A DNA stretch of 64,000 nucleotides from the NCBI RefSeq assembly GCF_001593955.1, contig NZ_LTAZ01000004.1, forward strand, positions 496,001 to 560,000. The letters run 5' to 3'. A model generated the notes under the pieces. The model saw only the letters and a list, made by a program, of their open reading frames with translations, had not been told where the DNA came from and searched no databases. This stretch comes from Halalkalicoccus paucihalophilus. Its GTDB lineage: Archaea > Halobacteriota > Halobacteria > Halobacteriales > Halalkalicoccaceae. Position 1 is the first letter of the stretch; every line of letters starts with the position of its first letter. Shown here in pieces: positions 25,484 through 34,574 of this stretch. The position numbers were made by a program, and so were the translations under genes.

Positions 25484-25915
25484 TCATCGAACGACAGTCA
25501 CGGGACAGGGGGATCGCCGAACGACGGTTTCGGCAACGCTTCCGAGGAGGATTCGCGAGACGCCGTCGCGACCGTGACTCCCCATGACGATCTGGTCGAT
25601 GTCGTGATCCTCGGCGTAGTCGACGATCCCACGGGCTGTCGGCCCGAGTACGGTTTCAGCGTCGAGTGTGACCCCGTATTCGTCCGCGAGCGCGCGCGCC
25701 TGATCGAACCGTTCGTCGGCACGCTCCTTTTCGATCTCCATCCATTGATCGGCGTACGAGGCCATCCCCATCTCGGTTCCTCCGGCACTCATCTCCGCAG
25801 GGTTGAGAACGGTGAGTACCGTGAACGCCGCGTGGGGGAGCTCACGCATTGCGTATTCCAGTGCCTCCTGTGCCTGTGGCGAGCCGTCGATCGGGACGAG
25901 AACCTGATGAGCCAT
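25484..25915 (-). CDS. Universal stress protein (UspA family)
   Basis: A 143-residue single-domain Usp. It begins VLVPIDGSPQAQEALEYA and has the ATP-binding pattern GSHGRDGVSRILLGSVAETV near 113-132 (G-x2-G-x9-G-S). That pattern places it among the ATP-binding Usp proteins. It is transcribed alone from a TATA element (25941-25948). The stress signal it answers is unknown. Confidence 0.92.
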   Translation of the reverse strand: MAHQVLVPIDGSPQAQEALEYAMRELPHAAFTVLTVLNPAEMSAGGTEMGMASYADQWMEIEKERADERFDQARALADEYGVTLDAETVLGPTARGIVDYAEDHDIDQIVMGSHGRDGVSRILLGSVAETVVRRSPCPVTVVR

Positions 25916-25940
25916 ACGGGGATCATCACCGCCCCGCCAA

Positions 25941-25948
25941 TTATAGCC
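25941..25948 (-). promoter_or_regulatory. TATA element of the uspA gene
   Basis: The minus strand reads GGCTATAA, centred 28-29 bases before the ATG at 25915. Confidence 0.5.
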
Positions 25949-25953
25949 TACGC

Positions 25954-27720
25954 CTAATCGTGTTTAGTGAGACACTTCGAAAGCCCGATCAGTTCGACGG
26001 GTTCGGAGTTGTCCGGCGAGTAAACGACCATCTGTCCTTTTTCCATATAGGGCACTTTCCCCGCGAGGTTCGCCGGAATGTTCACCGCCGAAATGGCCTC
26101 GGCGTCGCCGAGATTGAGGACGAGTTTGGTGTTGATCTGCTTGAAAACGGCGTCGGCGATGTCCTGTGGGTCCTGTGTGATGAGGAACAGTCCGAGCCGT
26201 TCCTTGCGGCCCTGTTTCACGGCTTCGGCGAACTTCCCGATGACCTTTCCACCCTGAGCGCTGTCGGCACCGCTGAGGAAGTTGTGTGCCTCGTCCATCC
26301 CGAGTACGAGCGGCGTCTCTTTGATCCGGTCGAACTCGGGGTCGTTCGAGAGTTTCTGGTCGACCAGCAGGCTCGCGAGCGCGAGAACGACGACCTCCGT
26401 TGCCCGCGAGTCATTGATGTGGTAGGTCGGGACCACCGAGAGGCCGCCCGGACGGACGAACTCGGAGACGAGGTCGGTGATCGGCGGGGCGCTTTGGTCG
26501 AAAACGCTGTCGAAGCCGAGCGCACGGCGTTTGACCGCGTCGAACGTCGCCTCGTGGACGCGCCCGCTCTCGTCGAGTTCCTCGCGCAGTGCGGGGTCGT
26601 CGAGAAACGCCTTGAACTCCCGGTAGGATCCCGAATCGCCGTGTTGTTTGAAGAAGCGGTCGAGCAGGTAGGTCAGTGCGTTGTACTGGTTGTCGTTCAG
26701 GTCGCTCCCGGCGACGAGCCACTTGTTCCCCCGGACCATCGAGAAGGGGATGGTGAACTCGACGCACTCGGCGCGGTGATCGCCGCTGCTGTACGTCGAG
26801 GAACCGACTTTCGGGACGAACGCTTTCGTATCACTGTGCCCGCCGTGGGCGATCCCCTCGCGCTCGAAGGCGCGCTCGTCCTCGCGTTCTATGGCGGGAT
26901 TGTCGTCGTGCATCTGGGCGTACTCGTCTTGCGGGTCGAACTGGACGACCGCGGGCGAGATCGCTCGTCCGTCGTCGAGTTCGTAGCCCCTCGCGGAGCC
27001 GAGGTACTGTCGGAGGATGTTCTTTGCCCCGTGGGTCTTTCCCGATCCGGTACCACCGGCGACCAGCGTGTGGCGGAAGACGAGCGGATCGCCCGCCCCG
27101 TAGTCGTCCTTCAGGCGATAGTCGATCGTGGGCGGTTCGGCCGCCGTCCGGACTTTCTCGCCGCCGACCGCCAGATGGCCCAGAAAGACGCCGTCTTCGG
27201 GCATCTTCAGACCCGTCTTGATCTCGTCGGTGTCGGTCGCCTCTCTGACCGTCGTCTCGGGTTTCGGGACTCGGTCGGCCATCCGGCGTTTCAACTCGTC
27301 CCCGTCGCCGTAGAGAACGGCGATCGGTTCGAGCGTCGCGAGGAACTTGTAATCGCGCTCCTCGACCTCGCCGTTTCGCATCGCCCGCCGGACGTGGATC
27401 TCGCTCGCGTCGTCGGTGTGAAACTCTTGGACGTACTCCAATCCAGTGATCCGACAGAACAGTTTCTCGTCGTCGGGATACGAAAGCAGGAGGTACTTTC
27501 CCAACCGGACGGCCGATCGATTACCGGCGGTGATCGAGGCCCGGATTTCCGTGTCGTCGCCGTCCTCGGCGATCTTCAGTCCTTGTGAGGCGGGGATCGT
27601 TCCGATCCCCGAATCGTGTCCCGCAGCGGAGATGGCGCTGTCTTCGAAGCGATCCGTCTCGGGATCGGCGTCGGTAGTGGAGGGCGAAGAGGAGGGCGTG
27701 AAATCACCGAGGTCGGACAT
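25954..27720 (-). CDS. herA: HerA-type ATPase
   Basis: A 588-residue member of the HerA/FtsK branch, hexameric pumps that work with NurA in DNA end resection. The N-terminal 45 residues are polar and likely disordered, followed by the HAS-barrel-like region. Walker A is AGGTGSGKTHG (221-231), Walker B is LVLGMDEAHNFL near 435, and the sensor region is ITQDPQDIADAVFKQINTKLVLN. The start at 27720 lies 27 bases after a T-rich promoter element. NurA lies 1.8 kb upstream on the same strand, which supports the pairing; the gene in between is a broken transporter. Confidence 0.85.
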   Translation of the reverse strand: MSDLGDFTPSSSPSTTDADPETDRFEDSAISAAGHDSGIGTIPASQGLKIAEDGDDTEIRASITAGNRSAVRLGKYLLLSYPDDEKLFCRITGLEYVQEFHTDDASEIHVRRAMRNGEVEERDYKFLATLEPIAVLYGDGDELKRRMADRVPKPETTVREATDTDEIKTGLKMPEDGVFLGHLAVGGEKVRTAAEPPTIDYRLKDDYGAGDPLVFRHTLVAGGTGSGKTHGAKNILRQYLGSARGYELDDGRAISPAVVQFDPQDEYAQMHDDNPAIEREDERAFEREGIAHGGHSDTKAFVPKVGSSTYSSGDHRAECVEFTIPFSMVRGNKWLVAGSDLNDNQYNALTYLLDRFFKQHGDSGSYREFKAFLDDPALREELDESGRVHEATFDAVKRRALGFDSVFDQSAPPITDLVSEFVRPGGLSVVPTYHINDSRATEVVVLALASLLVDQKLSNDPEFDRIKETPLVLGMDEAHNFLSGADSAQGGKVIGKFAEAVKQGRKERLGLFLITQDPQDIADAVFKQINTKLVLNLGDAEAISAVNIPANLAGKVPYMEKGQMVVYSPDNSEPVELIGLSKCLTKHD

Positions 27721-27798
27721 GAATCGGCCATCGGGCGGTGGAAGTAAAACGTTTCTCACCGCCAACGGGCTTTTGCCCGCTCGCAGGGTAGAGGACGT

Positions 27799-28143
27799 AT
27801 GCTTCTCATTCGGGGTAGCGCGCACGGCACGACGCTGACCGGGACGCTCTTCGAGCGTGGCGAGCGCGCACCCACTTTCCGGGGCGCACCCGACGAAGAC
27901 GCCCCGTACGTCTGGGTCTGCGACGAGTTCTACGAGGTCGAAAGCGGCGGCTCGGAGATGGAGGTCGACGGCCGCTCGATGAACGTCGCCTTCGAATCGC
28001 CCATGCCCCGCGGGTTCGATACCCGCCAACAGGCCGTCGGCGCTGCCGAAGAACACGTCCGCACGCAGTTCGCCCGGATCGGGATCCCCCCCGCGGACGT
28101 GGAGATCGAGATCGAGAAGGCCGAACCGGGTGCGGAGATATAG
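27799..28143 (+). CDS. Conserved haloarchaeal protein, 114 residues
   Basis: I recognise this only as a conserved haloarchaeal hypothetical. It is acidic, opens with MLLIRGSAHGTTLTGTLFERG, and carries YVWVCDEFYEVESGG and FESPMPRGFDTRQQAVGAAEEHVRTQFARIG. There is no signal, membrane segment or catalytic motif. It is divergent from herA, with 78 bases between the starts, and could be linked to the DNA-repair pair by position only. Confidence 0.65.
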   Translation: MLLIRGSAHGTTLTGTLFERGERAPTFRGAPDEDAPYVWVCDEFYEVESGGSEMEVDGRSMNVAFESPMPRGFDTRQQAVGAAEEHVRTQFARIGIPPADVEIEIEKAEPGAEI

Positions 28144-28185
28144 GCCTGACACCGGCGTTTGCCGAATCCGGGTCGACTAGACGCC

Positions 28186-29370
28186 TCAGAGGAGTACGAT
28201 TCCGCCGACGGTAACGAGCGACAACAGCAACTGCAGCGGCGCGCCGATCCGGAAGTAATCGCCGAAGCGATAGCCGCCGGGGCCGTAGACGAAGAGGTTG
28301 GTCTGGTAGCCGATCGGGCCGAGAAACGCCGTCGAGGCGGCGAAGGTCACCGCGAGGACGAACGCGAACGGGTTCGCGCCGATCTGTGCGGCAGAGGCCG
28401 CCGCGACCGGAATCATCAGGACGACGCTCGCGTTGTTGCTGACGACCTCAGTGATGAGTCCCGTTGCGATGTAAAACAGCCAGAGCACGGCGATCAGCGG
28501 GAGCGTTCCTGCCGCTTGGACGACCAGTACCGCGAGAAACGCCGCCGCGCCGGACTCCTCGAGAGCGATTCCGAGCGGGATGACGCCGGCCAGCAGGAAG
28601 ACGATGTTCCACTCGACGCTGTCGTACAGTTCGGTCGGCTTCAGAACGCCGGTAACGATCATCGCAACGACTCCCGCGAGCGCGGTAATGAGGATCGGAT
28701 AGATCTCGAGGGCGGCGACCGCGACGACGCCGACCATGATGGCGACGGCGATCGGGGCCTTCTCGGTTCGGTAGTCGGTACGGGGTGGTTGGCGGGCTAC
28801 GATCACGTCCCGATCGCGTACGAGGCGATCGAGCGCCTCCGAGGTGGTTTGTACCAACAGGGTGTCGCCGACGACCAGTCGAGTGCCGACGATGCGCTCG
28901 CCGAGGAGTTCGCCCCGGCTTCGCAGTCCGAGGACGGCCGCGTCGAACTCCGCTCGGATCCGCTCGGGATCGAGGCGCTCGCCGACGAGCGACGAGTCGA
29001 ACGAGACGACCAGTTCCGTGACGACGCCCTCCTCGTCGGCGGGGAACTCCGCCGCCGTCGGATGACCGGCGAATTCGAGTCCGGCGACGGCCCCGAGCGT
29101 CGCGATCGCCTCGCGGTCCGAGCGGACGACCAGCACGTCGTCTTCGAGCAGTCGCTCTTCTTGGCGCGGGGCGACCGATCGCCCCCCGTCCCGGACGATC
29201 TCGACGACGTCGACCTCGGGACCGAACGCCTCGGTCGCGTCCGCGACCGTCCCGCCGACGAACGGCCCATCGGGGACCACGACCACGTCGAAGACGTACT
29301 TGCCCACGTCGTACTCCTCGAGGTAATCGGCTCGTGGCGGAACGCGTTCGGGAAGGAGATGATGGCCGAC
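28186..29370 (-). pseudogene. SLC13/DASS-type transporter lacking its N-terminal half
   Basis: Family members run about 600 residues: a membrane half, two RCK_C (TrkA-C) domains, and a second membrane half. Here only the last two parts remain. Homology begins near 29370 with LLPERVPPRADYLEEYD, which in full-length relatives follows the first membrane half. It continues through two RCK_C domains (VVVPDGPFVGGTV; FDSSLVGERLDP) and six or seven hydrophobic segments to the stop. The frame closes with TAG at 29416-29418, and no upstream membrane segments exist in any frame before nurA. A GTG at 29307 could start a 373-residue product. It is most likely a deletion remnant; residual function is possible but doubtful. 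Confidence 0.75.
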
Positions 29371-29481
29371 TCGATCTGTACCACCGAAATCAAATCCGAC
29401 ATGATAACCGAACGACTAGAACGCTATTAACTCTTCCAACGATCGCCGATAGCTGACACGGTACCGGTGTGGCGTGAGCGG

Positions 29482-30732
29482 CTAGAAGAACGCCTCCTCG
29501 CCGCCCCACCGCAAGTCGTCGTAGGTTCGCGAGCGTTCGGTGTCGAGTTCGCCCTCGATCATCCGGCGCAGCGACTCCTTCTCGCGGGCGCTGATGCGGG
29601 CCAGTTCGTCGGCCTTCGCGACCGCCTCGGGCGGGCCGCGCTGACTGGCTACTTCGGCGAGCATCTGGGTTCGGAGCGCTTCGCGTGTCTGCTCGTCTTT
29701 CGTGGCGCCGTACGGTGCTTCGACGGTATAGAGAACGTCGTCGCGGGGATCGTAGATCGCGAAGAAGGTCACCTCGTAGTCGGCCGCGGACCGACCGAGG
29801 TCCAGCCCGAGGGCGTCGCCGTCTTTGGCGAACGTTCTATCAGTACCACCTCTGGAGACGAACCAGTTGGTGTAGGTGAGTTCGTCGCGGACACGGTCGT
29901 CACCGTCGCGCTGTTCGAGCAGGCGGACGAACAGCGCGGCGTCGTCGGTCCACGGCGCGGGCGTCTCCCGTGAGACGGCGTTCGTGATCCGCTTTGCGGC
30001 GGGGTTCTTGACGAACCCGACGAGGGGGACGCCGCGGTCGAGGAACCCCTCGACGAGTCGGGCGTAGCTCGCGACCACCTGCCGAGGGGTCTCCTCTTCG
30101 AGTTGCTCGGCGAGTTCCGGCGCTCGATCGCGCCAGCTCAACAGTCCCTTGGGATAGAGCGGCCCGTCGAGGACGAGCAGGTCGTCGATCCCCTCCGCGT
30201 TGGCGAGCGCGTGTTCGCTCTCGGCCAGATAGAGCGACAATGCGTGGACGGTCGCCTCGGTGTAGCGCCGCCGGTCGATATCGCGCAGCAGGAGGATCCG
30301 ACGGCGGCTGTAGCCCTCGTCGTAGATCACCCAGTCCTCATCGAGGGTACGTGCGTCGTCGTCGATATGCAGCCCGATAACCACGGTACGGGAGCGGTGA
30401 CACTCTATATCGGTCGGCACACAGCCCATCGCGGCGTGGGCGACGTCCATCACGACGCCGTTTTTGTACGTGGTGGGGTTGATCGTCCCCGAATCGAGGC
30501 CGTAGCTCTTCGGAAAGGGCCGATCACAGAGCGCGGCGTCCTCGATGGCGACGCGCGCCCTGAACTGCCGGTCGATCGGTTCGAGCACCCGTCGACCGTC
30601 GACTTCGAGCGGGTCGAGGAACTCCTCCCAGACCGTTTCGGCGAACTGCTGATGGGAGGCGTCGTCGACCTCGCGGCCGACCTGGCGGGCCAGCGCGGCG
30701 ATCCCATCGAAGTGGACCGGATCCAGGGTCAT
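29482..30732 (-). CDS. nurA: NurA-domain nuclease
   Basis: A 416-residue NurA protein, the 5'-3' nuclease partner of HerA in double-strand-break processing. The catalytic motif I is YGLDSGT near residue 101 and the second acidic motif is LLVLDGPLYPKG near 205. GFVKNPAAKRI near 262 and the final GGEEAFF fit haloarchaeal forms. I chose the ATG at 30732 because the upstream extension (to 30849) would have no homology. It is separated from herA by the broken transporter and a small divergent gene. Confidence 0.85.
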   Translation of the reverse strand: MTLDPVHFDGIAALARQVGREVDDASHQQFAETVWEEFLDPLEVDGRRVLEPIDRQFRARVAIEDAALCDRPFPKSYGLDSGTINPTTYKNGVVMDVAHAAMGCVPTDIECHRSRTVVIGLHIDDDARTLDEDWVIYDEGYSRRRILLLRDIDRRRYTEATVHALSLYLAESEHALANAEGIDDLLVLDGPLYPKGLLSWRDRAPELAEQLEEETPRQVVASYARLVEGFLDRGVPLVGFVKNPAAKRITNAVSRETPAPWTDDAALFVRLLEQRDGDDRVRDELTYTNWFVSRGGTDRTFAKDGDALGLDLGRSAADYEVTFFAIYDPRDDVLYTVEAPYGATKDEQTREALRTQMLAEVASQRGPPEAVAKADELARISAREKESLRRMIEGELDTERSRTYDDLRWGGEEAFF

Positions 30733-30832
30733 GGGAAAGCCTCTTTCGGGGACGGAAAAAACGCTCCGATCAGCCACGATGCAGTCGTCGAACCGTGGAA
30801 TATACGAGTACAGCGGCCGTACTCCGTGGAAG

Positions 30833-31369
30833 ATGGGCTGGCTCAGCAAGCTCGGTCTCGGGATCTCTCTGATGGTGTTGCTCGTATCCAGCAGCCTGCT
30901 GGCCGTCGTCCTGGGCTACGTCGGGCTCGTCGTCTACTCCGCGATGATGACGGGGACCCCGATCGTCGGACTCCTCATCGATATGACGATCCCGTATCTC
31001 CCGGTCGTGGCCGTCTTGCTCACCCTTGTGGTCCTCTCGGGGACGTGGTTCAGTTGGTCGCTGGTGCGGCCCGCGTCGGTCCCGAAACACGAGCGACTGG
31101 CGTCGGTTGCGAGTCGGGCCGAGCGGGAGGTCCCTTTACTGGGGTCGCTCGGACTGTCCGACTCGCTCGCGCCACCCGAACCAACCCCCGAGGAGCGCGC
31201 CGAGCGGACCCTTGCGGAGCTGAAACGCCAATACGTCGACGGCGAGATCGACGAACGCGAGTTCGAACGCCGGGTCGATCGCCTCGTCTCGAACGACTCC
31301 CTCGAGGAGGCCCGGGCCGACAGGGAGCGCCGAGCGGTGCTGAACGACGGCGAGCGCGATCGGACCTGA
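30833..31369 (+). CDS. Membrane protein with C-terminal SHOCT domain
   Basis: A 178-residue protein with two hydrophobic segments (about 9-33 and 50-77) and a soluble C-terminal part. Near residue 123 it reads AERTLAELKRQYVDGEIDEREFERRVDRLV, the short SHOCT motif common at the end of haloarchaeal membrane proteins, thought to mediate oligomerisation. I prefer the ATG at 30833 because a TATA-like AATATACG lies about 29 bases before it; an ATG at 30779 would add 18 residues. It is divergent from nurA. Confidence 0.75.
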   Translation: MGWLSKLGLGISLMVLLVSSSLLAVVLGYVGLVVYSAMMTGTPIVGLLIDMTIPYLPVVAVLLTLVVLSGTWFSWSLVRPASVPKHERLASVASRAEREVPLLGSLGLSDSLAPPEPTPEERAERTLAELKRQYVDGEIDEREFERRVDRLVSNDSLEEARADRERRAVLNDGERDRT

Positions 31370-31414
31370 GCGAGTAGCGAAGGGTAGTTACCGGCGGCGA
31401 CTCTCCCGTTCGGT

Positions 31415-32941
31415 ATGGACGGCGCACTCATCGTTCTGGACGGTTGGGGACTACGTGAGCAGGGAGACGACGGCGGCCGGAACGCCGTTTCGAGCGCCGA
31501 AACCCCCACCTTCGACCGGATCCGCGAGGCGGGCGCGTTCGGCCAGCTCGACGTGACTGGCCGGCGCGTCGGTCTGCCGGAGGGCCAGATGGGAAACAGC
31601 GAGGTGGGCCACCTCAACATCGGGGCGGGACGGGTCGTCAAGCAGGCCTACACCCGGATCAACGACGCCGTTTCTGATGGGTCCTTCCGCGTAAACGAGG
31701 CGCTCAACGGGGCATTTGGCCACGTCGAACGGACGGGCGGTCGGGTCCACTTCATGGGGTTGGTCAGCGCCGGCGGTGTCCACTCGGACCAGAAACACCT
31801 CCACGCGCTGATCGAGTGGGCCGCCGACCGCGAGGTGGAGGCGGTCACCCACGCCTTCACCGACGGCCGGGACACGGACCCGAAAAGCGGCGCGGGCTAC
31901 CTCCGTGAACTGGAGGAGGTCATCGGGGAGAACGGCACGGGCGAGGTCGCGACCGTTTCCGGCAGGTACTACGCGATGGACCGGGACACCAACTGGGAGC
32001 GCACCAGAAAGGCCTACGACGCGATGGTCAACCGCGAGGCCGCACACACCGCCTCCTCGGGCGCCGCGGCCGTTGAGGCCGCCTACGAACGCGGCGAGAC
32101 CGACGAGTTCGTCGATCCGACACTGGTGGACGGCCGTCCTCCGATCGAGGACGGAGATAGCGCGATCTTCTTCAACTTCCGGGGCGACAGGGGCCGTCAG
32201 CTCACGCGAATGTTGCAGGACATCCGACCGGAGTGGGACACCGATACCCCCGCACCCGACGTGCATCTGGTGGCGATGACCCAGTACGACAAGACCTTCG
32301 ACGTGCCCGTCGCCTTTCCGCCGGATCAGCCCACAGACACCCTCGGTGAGGTGCTCGCTGACCACGGGAAGACGCAACTGCGAACCGCCGAGTCCGAGAA
32401 GTACGCCCACGTCACCTACTTCCTGAACGGCGGCCGGGAGGTGGAGTTCGACGGCGAGATCCGGGAGATCGTCTCGAGCCCCGACGTCCCGACCTACGAC
32501 CTCCAGCCCCAGATGAGCGCCCCGGAACTCACCGACAACGCGATCTCGATCGTCGAGAGCGAGGAACCCGACGTCGTGGTGCTCAACTACGCGAACCCGG
32601 ACATGGTCGGTCACACGGGTGATTTCGAGGCGGCCGTCGACGCGGTCGAGGCGGTCGACGCCCAACTCGATCGCCTCCTCGAAACCCTCGCCGAACACGG
32701 TGCTCACGTGCTGGTCACGGCGGATCACGGCAACGCCGACGACATGGGTACTGAAGAACACCCCCACACCGCCCACACCTACAACCCCGTGCCGCTGGTC
32801 TATCTCGACCCCGATGGATCGGACGGGGGGTATCGCGTCCGCGAGGGAGGGTCGCTCTGTGACCTCGCGCCGACTCTCTTGGAGCGAATCGGGATCGCCC
32901 CCCCGAAAGCGATGACCGGCGAGTCGCTGTTGGTGCGATAG
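31415..32941 (+). CDS. gpmI: 2,3-bisphosphoglycerate-independent phosphoglycerate mutase
   Basis: Interconverts 3- and 2-phosphoglycerate in glycolysis and gluconeogenesis, using two metal ions and a phosphoserine. The 508-residue length is normal. Asp9 (VLDGWG) and the nucleophile Ser62 (MGNSEVGH) lie in the phosphatase domain. TDGRDTDP near 150 and FNFRGDRGRQ near 250 belong to the mutase domain, and NYANPDMVGHTG and TADHGNAD close the metal site. It lies 45 bases after the SHOCT gene, likely with its own promoter. Confidence 0.96.
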   Translation: MDGALIVLDGWGLREQGDDGGRNAVSSAETPTFDRIREAGAFGQLDVTGRRVGLPEGQMGNSEVGHLNIGAGRVVKQAYTRINDAVSDGSFRVNEALNGAFGHVERTGGRVHFMGLVSAGGVHSDQKHLHALIEWAADREVEAVTHAFTDGRDTDPKSGAGYLRELEEVIGENGTGEVATVSGRYYAMDRDTNWERTRKAYDAMVNREAAHTASSGAAAVEAAYERGETDEFVDPTLVDGRPPIEDGDSAIFFNFRGDRGRQLTRMLQDIRPEWDTDTPAPDVHLVAMTQYDKTFDVPVAFPPDQPTDTLGEVLADHGKTQLRTAESEKYAHVTYFLNGGREVEFDGEIREIVSSPDVPTYDLQPQMSAPELTDNAISIVESEEPDVVVLNYANPDMVGHTGDFEAAVDAVEAVDAQLDRLLETLAEHGAHVLVTADHGNADDMGTEEHPHTAHTYNPVPLVYLDPDGSDGGYRVREGGSLCDLAPTLLERIGIAPPKAMTGESLLVR

Positions 32942-32958
32942 CCCGGCGCGCTCGCAGT

Positions 32959-34488
32959 TCAGTCCCTTGCGTCGTAGACGACCTCGCCGTCCACCAGCGT
33001 CATCACGACGTCTATCTCCCGGATCGCATTCAGGGATTCCCACGGCGATTCCGAGAGGACGACCAGATCAGCCACCTTGCCCGCTTCGACCGTTCCCAAC
33101 CGTTCCTCGTCGAAACCGGCGTAGGCCGCTCCCGACGTGTAGGCCCGGAGCGCCTCCGTAATGGAAAGCCGCTGGTCCGGCGCGGGCGCGTTGACCGCGT
33201 GGTGGATCCCCAACAGGGGATCGAGCGGCATGCAGTCGCTGCCGAAGGCGAGGTTCGCACCGGCATCCAGCAGGTCCCGGTAGCGGTTCGTCTGCGATCG
33301 GCGTTCGTCCCCGAGCCGGTCGGCGTACAGCCCGTTTTCGCCGGCCCACTTGAGGAAGTTCGGCTGGACGCTCGCGACGACCCCCGAGTCGGCAAAGCGT
33401 TCGATCGCGCTCTCGGAGAGGAGTTCTGCGTGTTCGATTCGGTGACGCGCCCCGCCGGGGTCGGTGGTGGTTTCGAAGGTGTCGAGAACCTCCTCGATCG
33501 CGGCGTCGCCGATGGCGTGTGCCGAGAGCTGAAAACCCTCCTCGTCAGCGCGTCCGACCAGCCCCCTCAGTTCGTCGAGCGTGACGACCCACTGGCCGGT
33601 CTCGTCGTCGCTGCCTGCGTAGGGCTCCGTGAGTTTTGCGGTCCGGCCACCGAAGCTCCCGTCGGTGTAGGTCTTGATCGCGCCGGTTTCGACGAACTCG
33701 CTGCCGTGGTTGGTCCGCAGGCCGGCCTCCGAGACCGCCTCGAAGTGGTCGCTCCAGTAGTTGATTCGCACCCGAATCGAGAGCGTTCCCTCGGAATCGA
33801 GTTCGCGGTAGACCCGCGGCGCGTGGGAGTTACGAACCATGTCGTGGACGCTTGTCACCCCGCGGGCGTTGGCGAACTCCTGGGCGGCGACGAGGAGCGC
33901 GCGGGTCTCGTCTGGATCGGGTTTGATGGCCTCGTAGATCGTGTCGACCGCCGCCTCGACGATCACGCCGTCGCCCTGTACGTCCGCTTCGGGCATTTCC
34001 CCTTCGTATCGCTCGCGCGCCACGGTGTTGAGCGAGGCGACGTGCATGTCCTCGCGGAAGGCCGCAACCGGCCGCTCGTCGCTCACCCGGTCGAGGTCCT
34101 CGCTGGTGAGGTACTCCGAGTCCCGCCACCCGCTCTCGTCGTAGCCGAAGCCGAGGACCCAGCCTTCGTTCTCTCCGCCGTTATCGTCCGACTCGCGGAG
34201 GCGTTCGATACACTCCTCGGGCCCGCTCGCCCCCGAGAGGTCGGCGTGGACGAGATACCGGCCGAGCGTCTCCATGTGGGTGTGGGCGTCGACGAATCCC
34301 GGGAGGACGACCCGGCCCTCGCAGTCGATCACGTGAGTCTCGACGCCCTCGAGAAAGTCGATCTCGTAGGTCTTCCCGATCCGGACGATCCGGCCATCGC
34401 GGACCGCGAGCGCCTCGTGGACCCTATCGGGATCCGCGAGGGTGTGGATCTCGGCGTTTCGCAGTATCAGATCCGCAGCACGCGTCAT
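32959..34488 (-). CDS. YtcJ-type amidohydrolase
   Basis: A 509-residue metallohydrolase of the amidohydrolase superfamily, YtcJ branch. His69-x-His71 is in GFVDAHTHMETLG, the N-terminal strand pair reads LILRNAEIHTLADPD, and later ligands lie in SAHAIGDAAIEEVL and RIEHAELLSE. The catalytic Asp is in AFGSDCMPLDPL. No signal peptide is seen. The start at 34488 gives the standard N-terminus; an open frame continues upstream but without homology. Its 3' end converges on gpmI at 17 bases. The substrate is unknown. Confidence 0.85.
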   Translation of the reverse strand: MTRAADLILRNAEIHTLADPDRVHEALAVRDGRIVRIGKTYEIDFLEGVETHVIDCEGRVVLPGFVDAHTHMETLGRYLVHADLSGASGPEECIERLRESDDNGGENEGWVLGFGYDESGWRDSEYLTSEDLDRVSDERPVAAFREDMHVASLNTVARERYEGEMPEADVQGDGVIVEAAVDTIYEAIKPDPDETRALLVAAQEFANARGVTSVHDMVRNSHAPRVYRELDSEGTLSIRVRINYWSDHFEAVSEAGLRTNHGSEFVETGAIKTYTDGSFGGRTAKLTEPYAGSDDETGQWVVTLDELRGLVGRADEEGFQLSAHAIGDAAIEEVLDTFETTTDPGGARHRIEHAELLSESAIERFADSGVVASVQPNFLKWAGENGLYADRLGDERRSQTNRYRDLLDAGANLAFGSDCMPLDPLLGIHHAVNAPAPDQRLSITEALRAYTSGAAYAGFDEERLGTVEAGKVADLVVLSESPWESLNAIREIDVVMTLVDGEVVYDARD

Positions 34489-34574
34489 AGTCTGAGAGAC
34501 GCGGCGGCGACCAAAGCCGTTGGGAATCCGCCCGGGACCGGCATTCTTAGGCCGCCGGGTTACGAGGTGCCGGT

